The translations under genes and the position numbers were made by a program. From the NCBI GenBank assembly GCA_035252155.1, contig DATFDL010000224.1, positions 6,066 to 70,065 of the forward strand: DNA of 64,000 bases. Direction: 5' to 3'. The stretch is from JAICLL01 sp035252155. GTDB taxonomy: Bacteria > Planctomycetota > Planctomycetia > Pirellulales > JAICIG01. Positions 1 to 9,225 of this stretch are shown piece after piece. Below the pieces are notes generated by a model. The model saw nothing but the letters and a program-made list of their open reading frames with translations. It ran no database searches and was not told the origin of the DNA. Positions within the stretch are counted from its first letter, which is position 1; each line of letters opens with the position of its first letter.

Positions 1-602
1 CGGACGCGAAAGTTCGGGTTTTCGGGATTATCGGAGACGACGAACGGCGCGTACTTGGCCCCCAGAAAATTCGGCCCGCCGGAGCGCGACATGCTGGGCA
101 TCGAGAAATAAGCCGGCAAACCGTTGGGCGCGCCCCGCTCGTAAGCCGCCACCGAACCCAGGCTGGGATGAAAGCTGACGAACGCGCCGCATCCCACCGG
201 AATGCGCGGCGGGGCGCCGGTCATCATGTAATGGTTGCCCGCCCCGTGGTTGCCCTGATCGTGCCTCACCGACCGCACCACCGCAAACTTGTCGGCGATT
301 GAAGCCAACCGCGGCAGACACTCCGCGAACTGCACGCCGGGTATCTTGGTGTCGATGGCGTCCAGCTCGCCGCGGATTTCGACCGGAGCTTCGGGCTTGG
401 GATCGAAGCTTTCGAAGTGCGACGGGCCGCCGTCCATCCAGATCAAAATGCAGGCGGTCGGCCGCCGGGCCGCCGCGCTTGCTTCCGCCGCCTGGCTTTG
501 CAGCCGCAGCAAGTCGGCCAGGCCGCCCAGCCCCATCGCTGCCAGGCCAAAGTGCAGAGCGTCGCGGCGCGTGATCCCTTCGCAATTGCGGTACAAGCTC
601 AT
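1..602 (-). CDS. DUF1501 protein, 3' end cut by the window edge
   Basis: About 200 residues are visible, starting at the ATG at 602-600; the rest lies outside the window. The N-terminus carries ITRRDALHFGLAAMG, a twin-arginine-type signal typical of DUF1501 proteins, followed by CILIWMDGGPSHFESFDPKP, the family hallmark (alkaline-phosphatase/sulfatase-like fold). The start lies 2 nt after the stop of the DUF1549/DUF1553 gene, so the two are almost certainly co-transcribed and translationally coupled. This pairing is characteristic of planctomycetes and is found in many copies per genome. The biochemical role is unknown; export to the periplasm is inferred from the signal. Confidence 0.93.
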   Translation of the reverse strand, partial: MSLYRNCEGITRRDALHFGLAAMGLGGLADLLRLQSQAAEASAAARRPTACILIWMDGGPSHFESFDPKPEAPVEIRGELDAIDTKIPGVQFAECLPRLASIADKFAVVRSVRHDQGNHGAGNHYMMTGAPPRIPVGCGAFVSFHPSLGSVAAYERGAPNGLPAYFSMPSMSRSGGPNFLGAKYAPFVVSDNPENPNFRV

Positions 603-604
603 CG

Positions 605-2803
605 TCAGTCCTTAAACAAGAACTCAGGGGTGTTCAACAACGCCCACAGCAAGTCTTCGGTCGCCTGCCGACGGTTGGCCGCCGAGGCGAACCACTCGCC
701 GCCGACCTGCCGCTCTTCAGCGTCCGGCCACCGAGAATATACCAAAAGATACAGCTCTTCCACGATTTTATCGGCCGGCTGGTCGCTGGCGGCCAGCCGG
801 GCCGCTCGTCCGTCGTCGCTGGTCACTTTGCGGTGTACGTTCGGCGCATTCATCAAGTGCAAGGTTTGCACCATCGTGGTTTCGGGCGTGCGCTCGCAGG
901 GTGGATCCTGATTTGGATCGGGCCGCCCAAAGGCGTCGAGAAACAGCGACTCCACCCGGTGCGACCAGATTTGCGTGGCCCGCGACCCGCCCGGCAACGC
1001 CGAAAACGTCTCGGGCACTTCGGTAATGTCGCTAACGGCGTCGAGCAGCACCTCGGCCCGCAACCGCTGCCGATAGTGGCGAGAGTAGCTGCGCGTGTCG
1101 GCCACGTTGCGGTCGTTGGCCAGCGACGACAGACCGTAGACGTGCGAAGTCATGATTGTCCGCAAGAGGCGCTTCATGTCGAAGCCCATCTCACGGAAAT
1201 GTTTGGTCAGCGCCGAGAGCAGCGCTTCGTTCGAGGCGGGGTTGGTCACGCGCAGGTCGTCGACCGGATCGACCAGCCCGCGGCCCATCAGCTCGGCCCA
1301 CACGCGATTGACGGCCACCTTGGCGAAATACGGATTGTCGGGCGAAAGCATCCAGTCGGCCAGCGCCTCGCGCAGGTCTTCTTCACCTTCGGTCGTGCGG
1401 GCCGAACCGAACAGCGGCTTGGGCGGCACCGGCTGTCCGCTGGTCGGATGCGTCACCGTGCCCTTGGCCGCGGCAAACACCATCTCTTCGCCACCAGAGA
1501 TGGGCGGCGACAGACCGGTGCCCTTACGCCCGACGTGCGAAAACCAGGCGGCGAAGCCGTAGAAATCGTCCTGTCCCCAGGCCTCGAACGGATGATGATG
1601 GCACTTGGCGCACTCCAGCCGAATGCCGAGAAACAGTTGGCTGACCGCCGTGGCGATTTCGGGCGGCTCGCGACGGTCGCGAAACAGCGTGACGGCGCCG
1701 TTGCGCCAGGTGCTGCCGCGGGCCGTCACCAGCTCGCGCACAAATTGGTCGTAAGGCAGGTTGCGGCGGAAGGCGTCGCGCAGCCAGGCGTCGAGGCTGA
1801 ACGTCGCTTTGACGCCCACGCGATAGGCGTTGGGCCGCAACAGATCGGCCCACTTGTTGGCCCAGAAATCGGCGTACTCCTCGCGGGCCAACAGCGCGTC
1901 GATCAGCCGCTCGCGCTTCGAGGGCGATTGATCGGCCAGAAACGCGCGGGTTTCGTCGGGCGTGGGCAGCCGGCCGATCGCGTCGAGATACGCCCGTCGC
2001 AGAAACGCGCTGTCGGTCGCCGGTTCGCTGGGGGTGACGCCCAGCTCTTGCAGCTTCGCCCAAACATGTTCGTCGATGAAATTCTTGCGCGGCAGGGCGG
2101 CATAAACGGCCGCCTCGACCGGCTCGGCCAGCGGGATGAGCGTGTTCCAAGTGGCGATGTGGCTCATATAGCGGGCCATGATCGCGGTTTCGCCCGGCAG
2201 GATGCCGGCCTTCACCAACCCGTGTCGATCGACGGCGACGATCGCGCTTTCGTTTGATTGAAACGTGCTGCCGCGCGTCACGTCGCGCGTCGAGCCATCG
2301 GAGTAGTGGGCGGTGACGGTGAGTTGCTCGCTTTGGCCAGCGGCCAGCTTATGCTCGTCGGGCGACAGCGAGATGCGCACCAACTCGGGGTCGCTGGGCA
2401 AGCGTCGTGGCATGCCTTGTTCGATCCAGCGCCGCACCAGTTCGTATTCTTCGCTTCCTTTTTGCAATCGTTCGCCGCCGCCGTGCGGCAATTCGGCCGA
2501 CGCTTTTCGCAGCAGCAGGCTGCGCTCGGCGGCGGCCGGAAACAGCCGCCGTCCCCGAGCGTCTTTTACGATCCGCGCGTAGTCAAACTCGGCGTCGAAG
2601 CCCAGCAGCGAGAGTTGAAACCCGTTTTGCCCGCGTGCCTTGCCATGGCAAGCGCCCTGATTGCAGCCCGCCGCCGTCAGTACCGGCAGCACATCCAACT
2701 CAAACACCACCCGCGTCGCCGTCGGTTCGGCAGCCAGCGCCGGCCGTGCGGCCAGTAAGACGACCAAAGCGCACCACATTAGCAGCAGCGTACGGTGGAC
2801 CAC
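605..2803 (-). CDS. DUF1549/DUF1553 planctomycete cytochrome-like protein with Ig-like domain
   Basis: 732 residues. In order: a signal peptide (about 1-25), a cytochrome-like CNQGACHG motif at residues 47-54, a Big2/Ig-like segment (about 145-225), DUF1549 (about 236-420, containing the CAKCHHHP motif) and DUF1553 (about 470-725, with the VNRVWAELMGRGLVDPVDD signature). These giant secreted proteins pair with DUF1501 proteins, here the gene 2 nt downstream. The cysteine/histidine motifs suggest covalent haem or another redox cofactor, but no activity has been established for the family. It is separated from the preceding promoter region by a nested palindrome at 2886-3015. Confidence 0.93.
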   Translation of the reverse strand: MVHRTLLLMWCALVVLLAARPALAAEPTATRVVFELDVLPVLTAAGCNQGACHGKARGQNGFQLSLLGFDAEFDYARIVKDARGRRLFPAAAERSLLLRKASAELPHGGGERLQKGSEEYELVRRWIEQGMPRRLPSDPELVRISLSPDEHKLAAGQSEQLTVTAHYSDGSTRDVTRGSTFQSNESAIVAVDRHGLVKAGILPGETAIMARYMSHIATWNTLIPLAEPVEAAVYAALPRKNFIDEHVWAKLQELGVTPSEPATDSAFLRRAYLDAIGRLPTPDETRAFLADQSPSKRERLIDALLAREEYADFWANKWADLLRPNAYRVGVKATFSLDAWLRDAFRRNLPYDQFVRELVTARGSTWRNGAVTLFRDRREPPEIATAVSQLFLGIRLECAKCHHHPFEAWGQDDFYGFAAWFSHVGRKGTGLSPPISGGEEMVFAAAKGTVTHPTSGQPVPPKPLFGSARTTEGEEDLREALADWMLSPDNPYFAKVAVNRVWAELMGRGLVDPVDDLRVTNPASNEALLSALTKHFREMGFDMKRLLRTIMTSHVYGLSSLANDRNVADTRSYSRHYRQRLRAEVLLDAVSDITEVPETFSALPGGSRATQIWSHRVESLFLDAFGRPDPNQDPPCERTPETTMVQTLHLMNAPNVHRKVTSDDGRAARLAASDQPADKIVEELYLLVYSRWPDAEERQVGGEWFASAANRRQATEDLLWALLNTPEFLFKD

Positions 2804-2885
2804 GGCGGGCTTTTTGGGTAGGCGGGAAACACGATCGGCGGGACGTCTAGCATAACCTATTGCCGCCGTGCGGGCAACGAAAGCG

Positions 2886-3015
2886 GCGGTGTCTTAGTAG
2901 TGTGTTGCCCCTGCGCAGACTGACACTAACCCGAAGCGTAAGCGAAGCAGAATCACCGTATTTCCTCGCTTACGCTTCGGGTTAGTGTGGAAAGCAACAC
3001 ACAATTAAGACACTG
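2886..3015. repeat. MITE-like nested palindrome
   Basis: Two perfect 23-nt arms (2923-2945 and 2966-2988, core ACCCGAAGCGTAAGCGA) face each other across 20 nt. An outer imperfect inverted repeat surrounds them: TGTGTTGC at 2901-2908 matches GCAACACA at 2994-3001, and GGTGTCTTA near 2888 matches TAAGACACT near 3006. The hexamer CGAAAG occurs just outside each end and may be a target duplication. The element sits between divergent genes and codes for nothing. The nested layout fits a non-autonomous mobile palindrome; a strong cruciform or double terminator is the alternative. Confidence 0.75.
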
Positions 3016-3094
3016 CCACGAAAGCCATTTAGTTTACCGTTCATGCCGCTATGGTTACAATGTCGTGAAATTCGCCCCTGAAGAGGTTGCCACC

Positions 3095-4375
3095 ATGCGC
3101 TGCGCAGAATTCAAGAGCCCTCGACGACTGGCGCGAGTCGCCGGCTTAGGGGCCGTTGCCCTATTCTTGGTTGGAATGGTGACGGCTGGCGCCGCGGAAC
3201 CTGCGACGGACGTAACTGACCTCTCGTGGGTCGACCAGCGCATCGCAGACTGGGAGCTGACTGACGAAGAGCGCCGCTTTGATGAGATCGGCTGGGCCGG
3301 CGGCCTGGACGAGGCCGCGCGCCTGGCCCGCCAGTGGCAACGGCCATTGTTCGTATTCACTTACTCCGGATCAGCGACCGAGGCCAATGCCATCGCCTTG
3401 CGGCGTTGTTGAGGCGGGGCCAACAGCATGAGAGCGGGTCCGCTCTCCAACGAAACCGTCATCTCGTTGCTCAATAGCAGTTTCGTGCCGGTCTACGTCG
3501 ACGGGGTCTACCTCTCGCACAACGAGGCTGCCTCCGCCGACGAAAAAGCGGCCTATCGGCGGCTGTTTGAAGAATTCTCGCGATTCAATCGAGAGGCCGA
3601 AGCCAAGGGCGGGGCGCAGACGTCGATCGGCAGTGTGCATGCCTACATCCTCACCGCCGACGGCCGGGCCTTCGATTCGTTGCACGTCGCCGAAGCCAAA
3701 GCGAGTCGCGTGATCGAGATGCTGCGCCGCGCGATCGAGCAACTGAAGCCCGCCGCCGGTGGACCGGCGACCAAGCCGGCGGCCCAGTCGTCGGCGCCGC
3801 AAGCGCCGCCTGGCTCGTTGGTTCTGCACCTGACTGCCCGCTATCTGCATGTGAAGCCCGGCGAGAAAGAGGCGCCCGAGGAATTTGTGCCCGTCCACAC
3901 GAACGCCTTGGGGACCGACCGCGCCGGCAACTGGTCGGACCTGCCCTCGGAGAACTGGATTGTGCTTGAGCCTGCCGAGGGGCAAAAGTTCGTGCCGGCC
4001 GGCGACCTGACCGTTGGACGGTCGTGGGAAATCGACCGCGAGCTGGCGACCAAGATTTACTTGCGGTTCTACCCGGACACCGAGTCCAACGACTTTGCCG
4101 ACAACCGGATCGACCGCCAGTCGCTCCGGGCGAAAGTCGTTTCCGTGGCCGACGGCCTGGCTCGGGTGCAGTTGGAGGGCGAGTTGAAGATGAAGCACCC
4201 CTTTTATCCGCACCGCGAAGACGACCACTTCGTCGACGCGACAGTGGCGGGTTATCTCGATTATGAAATCGGTCCGCGTCGGATTCGTTCGCTCCGGCTC
4301 GTGACCGACGAAGCCACCTACGGCAGTCCGCGGCAAACGCAGCATATTGGCGTCGCACTGCGGTCGATGCCGTGA
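3095..4375 (+). CDS. Putative selenoprotein, thioredoxin-like, Sec at codon 106
   Basis: Read through one TGA (3410-3412), this is a 426-residue secreted protein. It has an Arg-rich signal peptide ending near AGAAEP, a thioredoxin-like domain, an Ala/Pro linker (about 220-245) and a C-terminal beta-rich domain. Without read-through there are two ORFs, ending at 3412 and starting at 3428, in the same frame with 15 nt between them. The protein reads ...PLFVFTYSGSATEANAIALRRC-U-GGANSMRAGPLS, giving a redox-type Cys-Sec pair where a thioredoxin-like fold would have its active site. A hairpin at 3430-3447 with a GGUC loop follows the TGA. The start at 3095 was chosen for the AGAGG at 3082-3086 and the signal peptide directly behind it. 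Alternatives are an ordinary nonsense mutation or a sequencing error. Confidence 0.72.
3410..3447 (+). promoter_or_regulatory. UGA plus SECIS-like hairpin
   Basis: After the TGA at 3410-3412 a 7-bp stem (GAGAGCG at 3430-3436, CGCTCTC at 3441-3447) closes a GGTC tetraloop at 3437-3440. The loop lies 25-28 nt after the stop, inside the distance range known for bacterial SECIS elements. GGUC is also the apical loop of the Escherichia coli fdhF SECIS that SelB binds. I could not identify with confidence the bulged U that E. coli SelB needs. Confidence 0.65.
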
Positions 4376-4451
4376 GGGCGATTGACCCGATCGGGATCAT
4401 CGGTAAATCGGACGACAAACACTGCACCGGACTCGGGCTATTGATGAAGCG

Positions 4452-5972
4452 CTAATGCGATGCTTCGCCTTCGACAAACCGAGAACGCGATTTTGCCGGG
4501 TCTGCCGTCGTCTCGATGTCGAACAAGGCACGCACGCCGAACAGCGAGACCAACTGCGATAGTTTGGGCTGTGGAAAATTGATCTTCACGTGCAGAAACC
4601 GCTTGTCGCCGTTCTGCTCCACGGCCCACACCAGCCGGTGCTCGGCAACATCACCGCCCATTTTTAGTTCGCGCAACTGCACGGACGATACATTCCGCTC
4701 GCCCAGAGGCACCACCGCCAGCACCCGTAGTGCCTGCGAATTCTCGTCCCACATCGCCAGCGGATCGGAACATTCGAGGAAGAGCTGCCGAGGATCGGTC
4801 GAGACGGCCACGCGCAGGCCATCTTCGACCGTTTCGATCTTCGTCTCCGTCGGTATCTCCTCGGGCCGCGCGGCGAAGGGCGTGAATATGGGATCGCCGA
4901 ACACGATCCCGCCGGTCGCCATGTCGAGCAGAAGATCGCGAATCAGATCGCGCAGCGGTTGAATCGGCTGCCCGTCGGCTTCATGGATGATTTTCAGCCG
5001 GTCGAACCCCGCGGCCAAACAAGCCAAAACGACGCGGTTGTAATCGCGGCGGCGGACCTCGCCGACACTTAGCCCCTCGGCCGCCAGCGCGGCAAAGTCG
5101 CCAAACAGTTCCGGGCCGGCAGGTCTCGGGCAGGTATACGCCACATAGGCCGCGGCCCCCGTCTTGAGCATTGCCAGGCAAAAGCTCTCGTCGCGGGGCA
5201 CCGTGCGTTGCCGCTTGACGCCCGCCTGCCAGTCTTCTTCAAACCAGCGGTTCGTCACTCCGGTCAGGCAGGCGATGTTCAGCACCACCGCGCCGTCGAA
5301 TCGTAAACCATCAAGGTTTTTCCAGGTTGGTCCGCCCACAACCTCGCGCGGATAGCCGTGCCCGGCGAAGAGCACCAGCGACTTTCCCGCAAGCTGCGGC
5401 ATGAGGTTTTGGATGAATTGAGCATCGCGGCCCTCGGTGAAATTCTCTCCGCCGGCAATCTGCCCCCAAAGCTGCGGCAGCGTCGCCTTTCGCAGTGGGA
5501 ACTGCTGTTGGCTGACGGCCGATCGCGTGACGGCCTTTTCGCCCACGCCCGCCACGGCGATTGTCGGCTCGCGGCGGTTTTGCTCGGCATCAAAACCACG
5601 CCGGGCCAGAGACAACGCAGTCTCGGGCGTATCGCCGGTGATGAATCCATAAGCAAAATCGACAAACGGATCGTCGTCGACTTCGGTGGACAATTTCAGA
5701 AAGCTCCGAGCAAGATTGACATCCAAATCGTCGGGCCGCACGACGATGGCCACGTATTGCGGCTGCTTAGCGCGGAGTGTCTCCAGCAAATCCGAGAAAT
5801 GCTGTACATCGCTTGAAACAACTTCACCGCCGCGCAGCTTTGCCAAGCATTCCGCGGCGGCGTAATACGGGTCTTTGGGGCCGACCAGATCGACGACGAT
5901 GTAGTCGCTGCCAACAGCGACCGAAGTGGCCGCAATCAACAAGACGAACAGCGCGCGTGGGAAATGAAGCAT
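4452..5972 (-). CDS. Secreted clan-CD (gingipain/caspase-fold) peptidase-like protein
   Basis: 506 residues with a signal peptide (1-21). The central region has the two clan-CD landmarks in order: a hydrophobic strand ending in His-Gly (LVLFAGHGYP, His205) and, 30 residues later, a strand ending in Ala-Cys (AVVLNIACLTGV, Cys235). This is the catalytic His/Cys arrangement of gingipains (C25), caspases and CHAT proteins. The N-terminal ~140 residues resemble the open alpha/beta region preceding C25 domains. The C-terminus (about 380-506) is beta-rich. Its start codon overlaps the stop of the upstream membrane-protein ORF (TGATG), so translation is coupled. Substrate unknown; identification is by motif only. 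Confidence 0.62.
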   Translation of the reverse strand: MLHFPRALFVLLIAATSVAVGSDYIVVDLVGPKDPYYAAAECLAKLRGGEVVSSDVQHFSDLLETLRAKQPQYVAIVVRPDDLDVNLARSFLKLSTEVDDDPFVDFAYGFITGDTPETALSLARRGFDAEQNRREPTIAVAGVGEKAVTRSAVSQQQFPLRKATLPQLWGQIAGGENFTEGRDAQFIQNLMPQLAGKSLVLFAGHGYPREVVGGPTWKNLDGLRFDGAVVLNIACLTGVTNRWFEEDWQAGVKRQRTVPRDESFCLAMLKTGAAAYVAYTCPRPAGPELFGDFAALAAEGLSVGEVRRRDYNRVVLACLAAGFDRLKIIHEADGQPIQPLRDLIRDLLLDMATGGIVFGDPIFTPFAARPEEIPTETKIETVEDGLRVAVSTDPRQLFLECSDPLAMWDENSQALRVLAVVPLGERNVSSVQLRELKMGGDVAEHRLVWAVEQNGDKRFLHVKINFPQPKLSQLVSLFGVRALFDIETTADPAKSRSRFVEGEASH

Positions 5973-6301
5973 CAGTTAACCATCAAAGCTCGCTCGGACG
6001 ATTCCGGCATTTTAGCCGCTTGGTTCGCCAATGGAACCGAGATGATCCCAAATTCGTCGTCATACGCGGCGGCGATGATCAGGAATTGCAAAGGAAGCGT
6101 GAACAATAGGCCCACGTAGCAAAAATAAACGCCCATCATGCCAATGATCATCGCCAGAAAGCTCACCAGCAGCCTTTCCAGCAGCCGTACTCGCGTGGCG
6201 CGCCAGCTTTCGCCGATCGCCGTGGCAAAATCGTAGCCGCGATCGGCCACCAAGGGCATGACGAACATGGTGCGCGCGTTAATCCATAGGGTCCCGCTGG
6301 A
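5972..6301 (-). pseudogene. Remnant of a multi-pass membrane protein
   Basis: The open frame from the first ATG (6268) gives 98 residues with two hydrophobic segments. It begins MFVMPLVADRGYDFATAIGES, matching the 'PLivdrg..f..A...S' signature found deep inside larger membrane proteins of the DUF975/glycerophosphoryl-diesterase-like type. Coding similarity appears to continue upstream of that ATG (SGTLWINAR in the same frame) up to a TGA at 6304-6302. The N-terminal part therefore seems lost or cut off. The stop overlaps the start of the clan-CD gene as TGATG, so the fragment may still be translated as an operon leader. Whether it is functional is unclear. Confidence 0.5.
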
Positions 6302-6478
6302 TCAGCCCCGCTTGCCACGACTGTATTTCTACGCATCGAGCGGGCTCGTTTCAAGGCAAGCGGCTCGGGCGGTTTGAAGGGACGGTTAATTCTTGCCAGC
6401 CGGTACGGTTCTCTTCGCGTCAGGCGAAACGTCGATCGCGTTTTTCGCCCCATCTATGTTTAAGCGATCAAGCCCCGC

Positions 6479-7381
6479 ATGAGTATCTACGTCGAAACGC
6501 GAATCCAGGCTCCCATGGCAGACTTGTGGCAGAAGTCGCAAGACCCTCAATTGCACCAACGCTGGGACGCCCGGTTTTCCTCGATTACGTATCGCCCTCG
6601 CCTCCACGAGTCGCAGCCACAGAAGTTTCATTACGCAACTAGACTCGGTCTCGGACTCACCATCGCTGGCGAAGGTGAGACGATCGGCCAGCGCGACGAT
6701 CTCGACCGGTGCACATCTTCTCTACGGTTTTGGTCGGATGATCCGAAATCGCTGATCTGCGAAGGGGCCGGATATTGGCAGTATGTAGCGACAGACGCCG
6801 GCATCCGATTCATCACGGCGTATGACTACAAGACACGCTTCGGTTGGGTTGGCCAGGCCGTCGATCGGCTTGCGTTTCGGCCCTTTTTGGGGTGGGCAAC
6901 CGCCTGGAGCTTCGACCGCTTGCGGTTATGGCTGGAGCGGGGAATCGATCCGGCCTTGTCGCTGCAGCGAACGCTGATCCATGCGATCTGCCGCGTCGCG
7001 CTCGCTTTTGTCTGGATTTATCACGGTCTGGTTCCCAAGCTGATCGCCAGAGATCCGGACGAGCTGCGGCTATTGGGCGAGACGGGCATCAGCGAGATGA
7101 GCTTGCCGGCGGCGCTGACGGTCATCGGTATTGCGGAAATGTGCCTCGGTGTTTGCGTCCTGGTTTTTTTCCGCAGCCGCTGGCCGCTGGCGATCACAGC
7201 CGTCTTGATGCTCCTGGCCACCATTGCCATCGCCTTCAATTCGCCACGCTATTTGAGTGCCGCCTTCAATCCGGTCAGTCTCAACTTTCTGCTGACGTTG
7301 GTTTCGCTCATCGGGCTCGTGACGATGAACGACCTGCCGTCCGCCCTACGATGTCTTCGCCAGAAACCGAGGAACGAATAA
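6479..7381 (+). CDS. SRPBCC plus DoxX-like membrane protein
   Basis: 300 residues. The N-terminal 130 residues look like a SRPBCC/polyketide-cyclase-type lipid-binding fold (MSIYVETRIQAPMADLWQKS). The C-terminal half has four hydrophobic helices resembling the DoxX-like family (PF13781 type), including FVWIYHGLVPKL and GIAEMCLGVCVLVFF. The last base of its TAA is the first base of the next ATG (TAATG), so it forms an operon with the DUF4166 gene. This fusion is usually found beside DUF4166 genes; the function is unknown, possibly lipid or hydrophobic-ligand handling at the membrane. Confidence 0.8.
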   Translation: MSIYVETRIQAPMADLWQKSQDPQLHQRWDARFSSITYRPRLHESQPQKFHYATRLGLGLTIAGEGETIGQRDDLDRCTSSLRFWSDDPKSLICEGAGYWQYVATDAGIRFITAYDYKTRFGWVGQAVDRLAFRPFLGWATAWSFDRLRLWLERGIDPALSLQRTLIHAICRVALAFVWIYHGLVPKLIARDPDELRLLGETGISEMSLPAALTVIGIAEMCLGVCVLVFFRSRWPLAITAVLMLLATIAIAFNSPRYLSAAFNPVSLNFLLTLVSLIGLVTMNDLPSALRCLRQKPRNE

Positions 7382-8058
7382 TGCCATCGATCTACCAGCG
7401 CGCTCTTGGCTCCGATTTTCAGAAGCTTCATCCAAAGATTCAGCAGCGCTTCGGATTTTCGAGCGACGACGGGGTGGCGTCGATCGGCTCAGGAATCATG
7501 GAAGAAATCTGGCGAGGCGGCTTCTACACCGTCCCCTTCTTGTACCTTGGCGCCGTGAGGCGGATTATGTTTCCCGAGCGGGGCCGCCACGTTCCATTCA
7601 CCGTCGAAAACTATGCCTATCGCGATCGCTTCGGTCGGGATACGGTCACTTGGATTCGGACCTTTGAAGGTCGCAAACGACGCCGCTTCGATGCCTACAT
7701 GGTCTTTAGCGAATCCCGCGGCGGTGTGGTTGATTATCTAGGATCGCACCAGCATCTCGCCGTTGACCTTGACCTATCAGTCGACGAGCGGGGCGGACTC
7801 CGAATTCGCTCCAGCGCGCAACGGTTCTATGAAGGGCACGTCGCCTTCGACTTTCCAATGTCCTTGTCTGGAATTGCCGACGTTTGCGAGTGGTACGACG
7901 ACGACCAGCAGGCATATCGTATCCAGGTCGAGGTCACCAACGGCAGGTGGGGGCGTCTCTTCGGGTACCGGGGCTGGTTTACGGCGAAGTGGCAGAAGGT
8001 GGATCCCTGCAAAATTCCGGATAAAGTTCGGCCGATGAGGGAGGAGCGTCGCGAATAG
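7381..8058 (+). CDS. DUF4166 domain protein
   Basis: 225 residues beginning MPSIYQRALGSDFQKLHPKI, the typical opening of DUF4166 proteins, with the conserved WGRLFGYRGWF stretch near the C-terminus. The start overlaps the upstream stop by one base, indicating translational coupling with the SRPBCC/DoxX gene. No catalytic motif is apparent and no signal peptide is seen. The family occurs alone or fused to oxidoreductases or DoxX-like proteins; its role is unknown. Confidence 0.85.
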   Translation: MPSIYQRALGSDFQKLHPKIQQRFGFSSDDGVASIGSGIMEEIWRGGFYTVPFLYLGAVRRIMFPERGRHVPFTVENYAYRDRFGRDTVTWIRTFEGRKRRRFDAYMVFSESRGGVVDYLGSHQHLAVDLDLSVDERGGLRIRSSAQRFYEGHVAFDFPMSLSGIADVCEWYDDDQQAYRIQVEVTNGRWGRLFGYRGWFTAKWQKVDPCKIPDKVRPMREERRE

Positions 8059-8191
8059 CACAAGCATCGACGCGATTACGGCTTGCCTTCGCTATCAGGA
8101 CGACGGCTTGATCGCCACGGTGGAAATCGAGCGAGCAAGCGACGACAAAAACGGGAATTGATCTGACTAGTAAATACTCGTCACCGCAGAC

Positions 8192-9193
8192 TCAGTAACA
8201 AACGTCGCAGACCACCATGCGGTGATCGGAGTGCCGCGTTTTTGAACTGTACACGTCGGTGGCTCGCAATTGCGGCGAAAGCCAAATCTGGTCGATCCGC
8301 GAGAAGGGTGCAGTGTTGATCGCGGTATTGCCCCAACCGCGGCCGGCTTCGCCGAACGCGTCGTGAAGGGACGATTGCAGCGAATCGAACACCGCGTCGC
8401 CGGGCGGAGCATTGAAATCGCCGCCGATAATGATTGGCAATCCCGCGGAGGAATTGCCGAGTGCTGTGATGATTCGCTGCAACTGTTTGCGCCTCCGCTG
8501 GCGATTCGCGGTTTGCGCTCGCCAGCAGTCAGGTGACCACAGGTCGACGCGCACCACCGGCGCTTCCAGCCGTAAACTGATGACTTCGATTTCAGATCCC
8601 TGCCGGAGGCGTATTCGGGCATGAACAGCATTCGTCGTGATATCTTCCGGCACTGGTAGGCGGATGATTTTGCCATGCGCAATGATCGAGGCGTCGACGC
8701 CCGATAACACTTCGCCCTCATCGCCGAATAGATCGCGGGCGAATGATACGAGCGGTTCGCGACCCGGCGATTCCTGCACGAGCACGATATCTGGGCGCAG
8801 GGCGGCCAGTTCGCACAATGCCTCGCTGCTCCCCGCGCAGTTGAGTGAAACGAGCCTGATGCCCTCGCCGCGCTCGTCGGCTGAAAACCTCAGCAGGCTT
8901 CGCGGATGGTCCGAGAAAACGAGAAGCAACACGCACCAGGCCAGTATCCCACCAATTAACCAACGCCTGGTAAATTGCCTTCGTGCCGCGGCAACAAGTA
9001 TGAGGCCAGCCAGCACCCAAACCCACACTGGGAAGACGGTAACCGCGGCCCACGCATCGAGCCTCCAGGCATAGCAGATTGCGATCGCCAAGCACAATAG
9101 TAGCGAACAGCCATAGGCGGTTCGGCTTAAATGCTTCTTAAATGCGAGCGCCCGCGATGATGTCCGCTTCAAGGATGCATCGCGCACTTCCAT
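8192..9193 (-). CDS. Membrane-anchored endonuclease/exonuclease/phosphatase (EEP) protein
   Basis: 333 residues from the ATG at 9193, chosen over upstream in-frame starts because GAGGG precedes it and it lies beyond the stop of the upstream gene. Three hydrophobic helices occupy roughly residues 20-100. An EEP domain follows, with VSLNCAGSSEALCELAALRP, GGDFNAPPGD, RIDQIWLSP and the terminal SDHRMVV. These correspond to the metal-binding Asn/Asp and catalytic Asp-His of the fold. Family members cleave phosphodiesters in DNA, inositol phosphates or sphingolipids; the substrate cannot be read from sequence. It lies about 30 nt downstream of the HicB-like gene on the same strand. Confidence 0.85.
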   Translation of the reverse strand: MEVRDASLKRTSSRALAFKKHLSRTAYGCSLLLCLAIAICYAWRLDAWAAVTVFPVWVWVLAGLILVAAARRQFTRRWLIGGILAWCVLLLVFSDHPRSLLRFSADERGEGIRLVSLNCAGSSEALCELAALRPDIVLVQESPGREPLVSFARDLFGDEGEVLSGVDASIIAHGKIIRLPVPEDITTNAVHARIRLRQGSEIEVISLRLEAPVVRVDLWSPDCWRAQTANRQRRRKQLQRIITALGNSSAGLPIIIGGDFNAPPGDAVFDSLQSSLHDAFGEAGRGWGNTAINTAPFSRIDQIWLSPQLRATDVYSSKTRHSDHRMVVCDVCY

Positions 9194-9225
9194 GGACCCT
9201 CGCGACCCTAGTTCCATAGTGCGGC

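Noticed and set aside
833..2257. Long antisense ORF opposite the DUF1549/DUF1553 gene
   Set aside because: GC-rich planctomycete genes commonly show long open frames on the opposite strand; the sense protein has clear domains.
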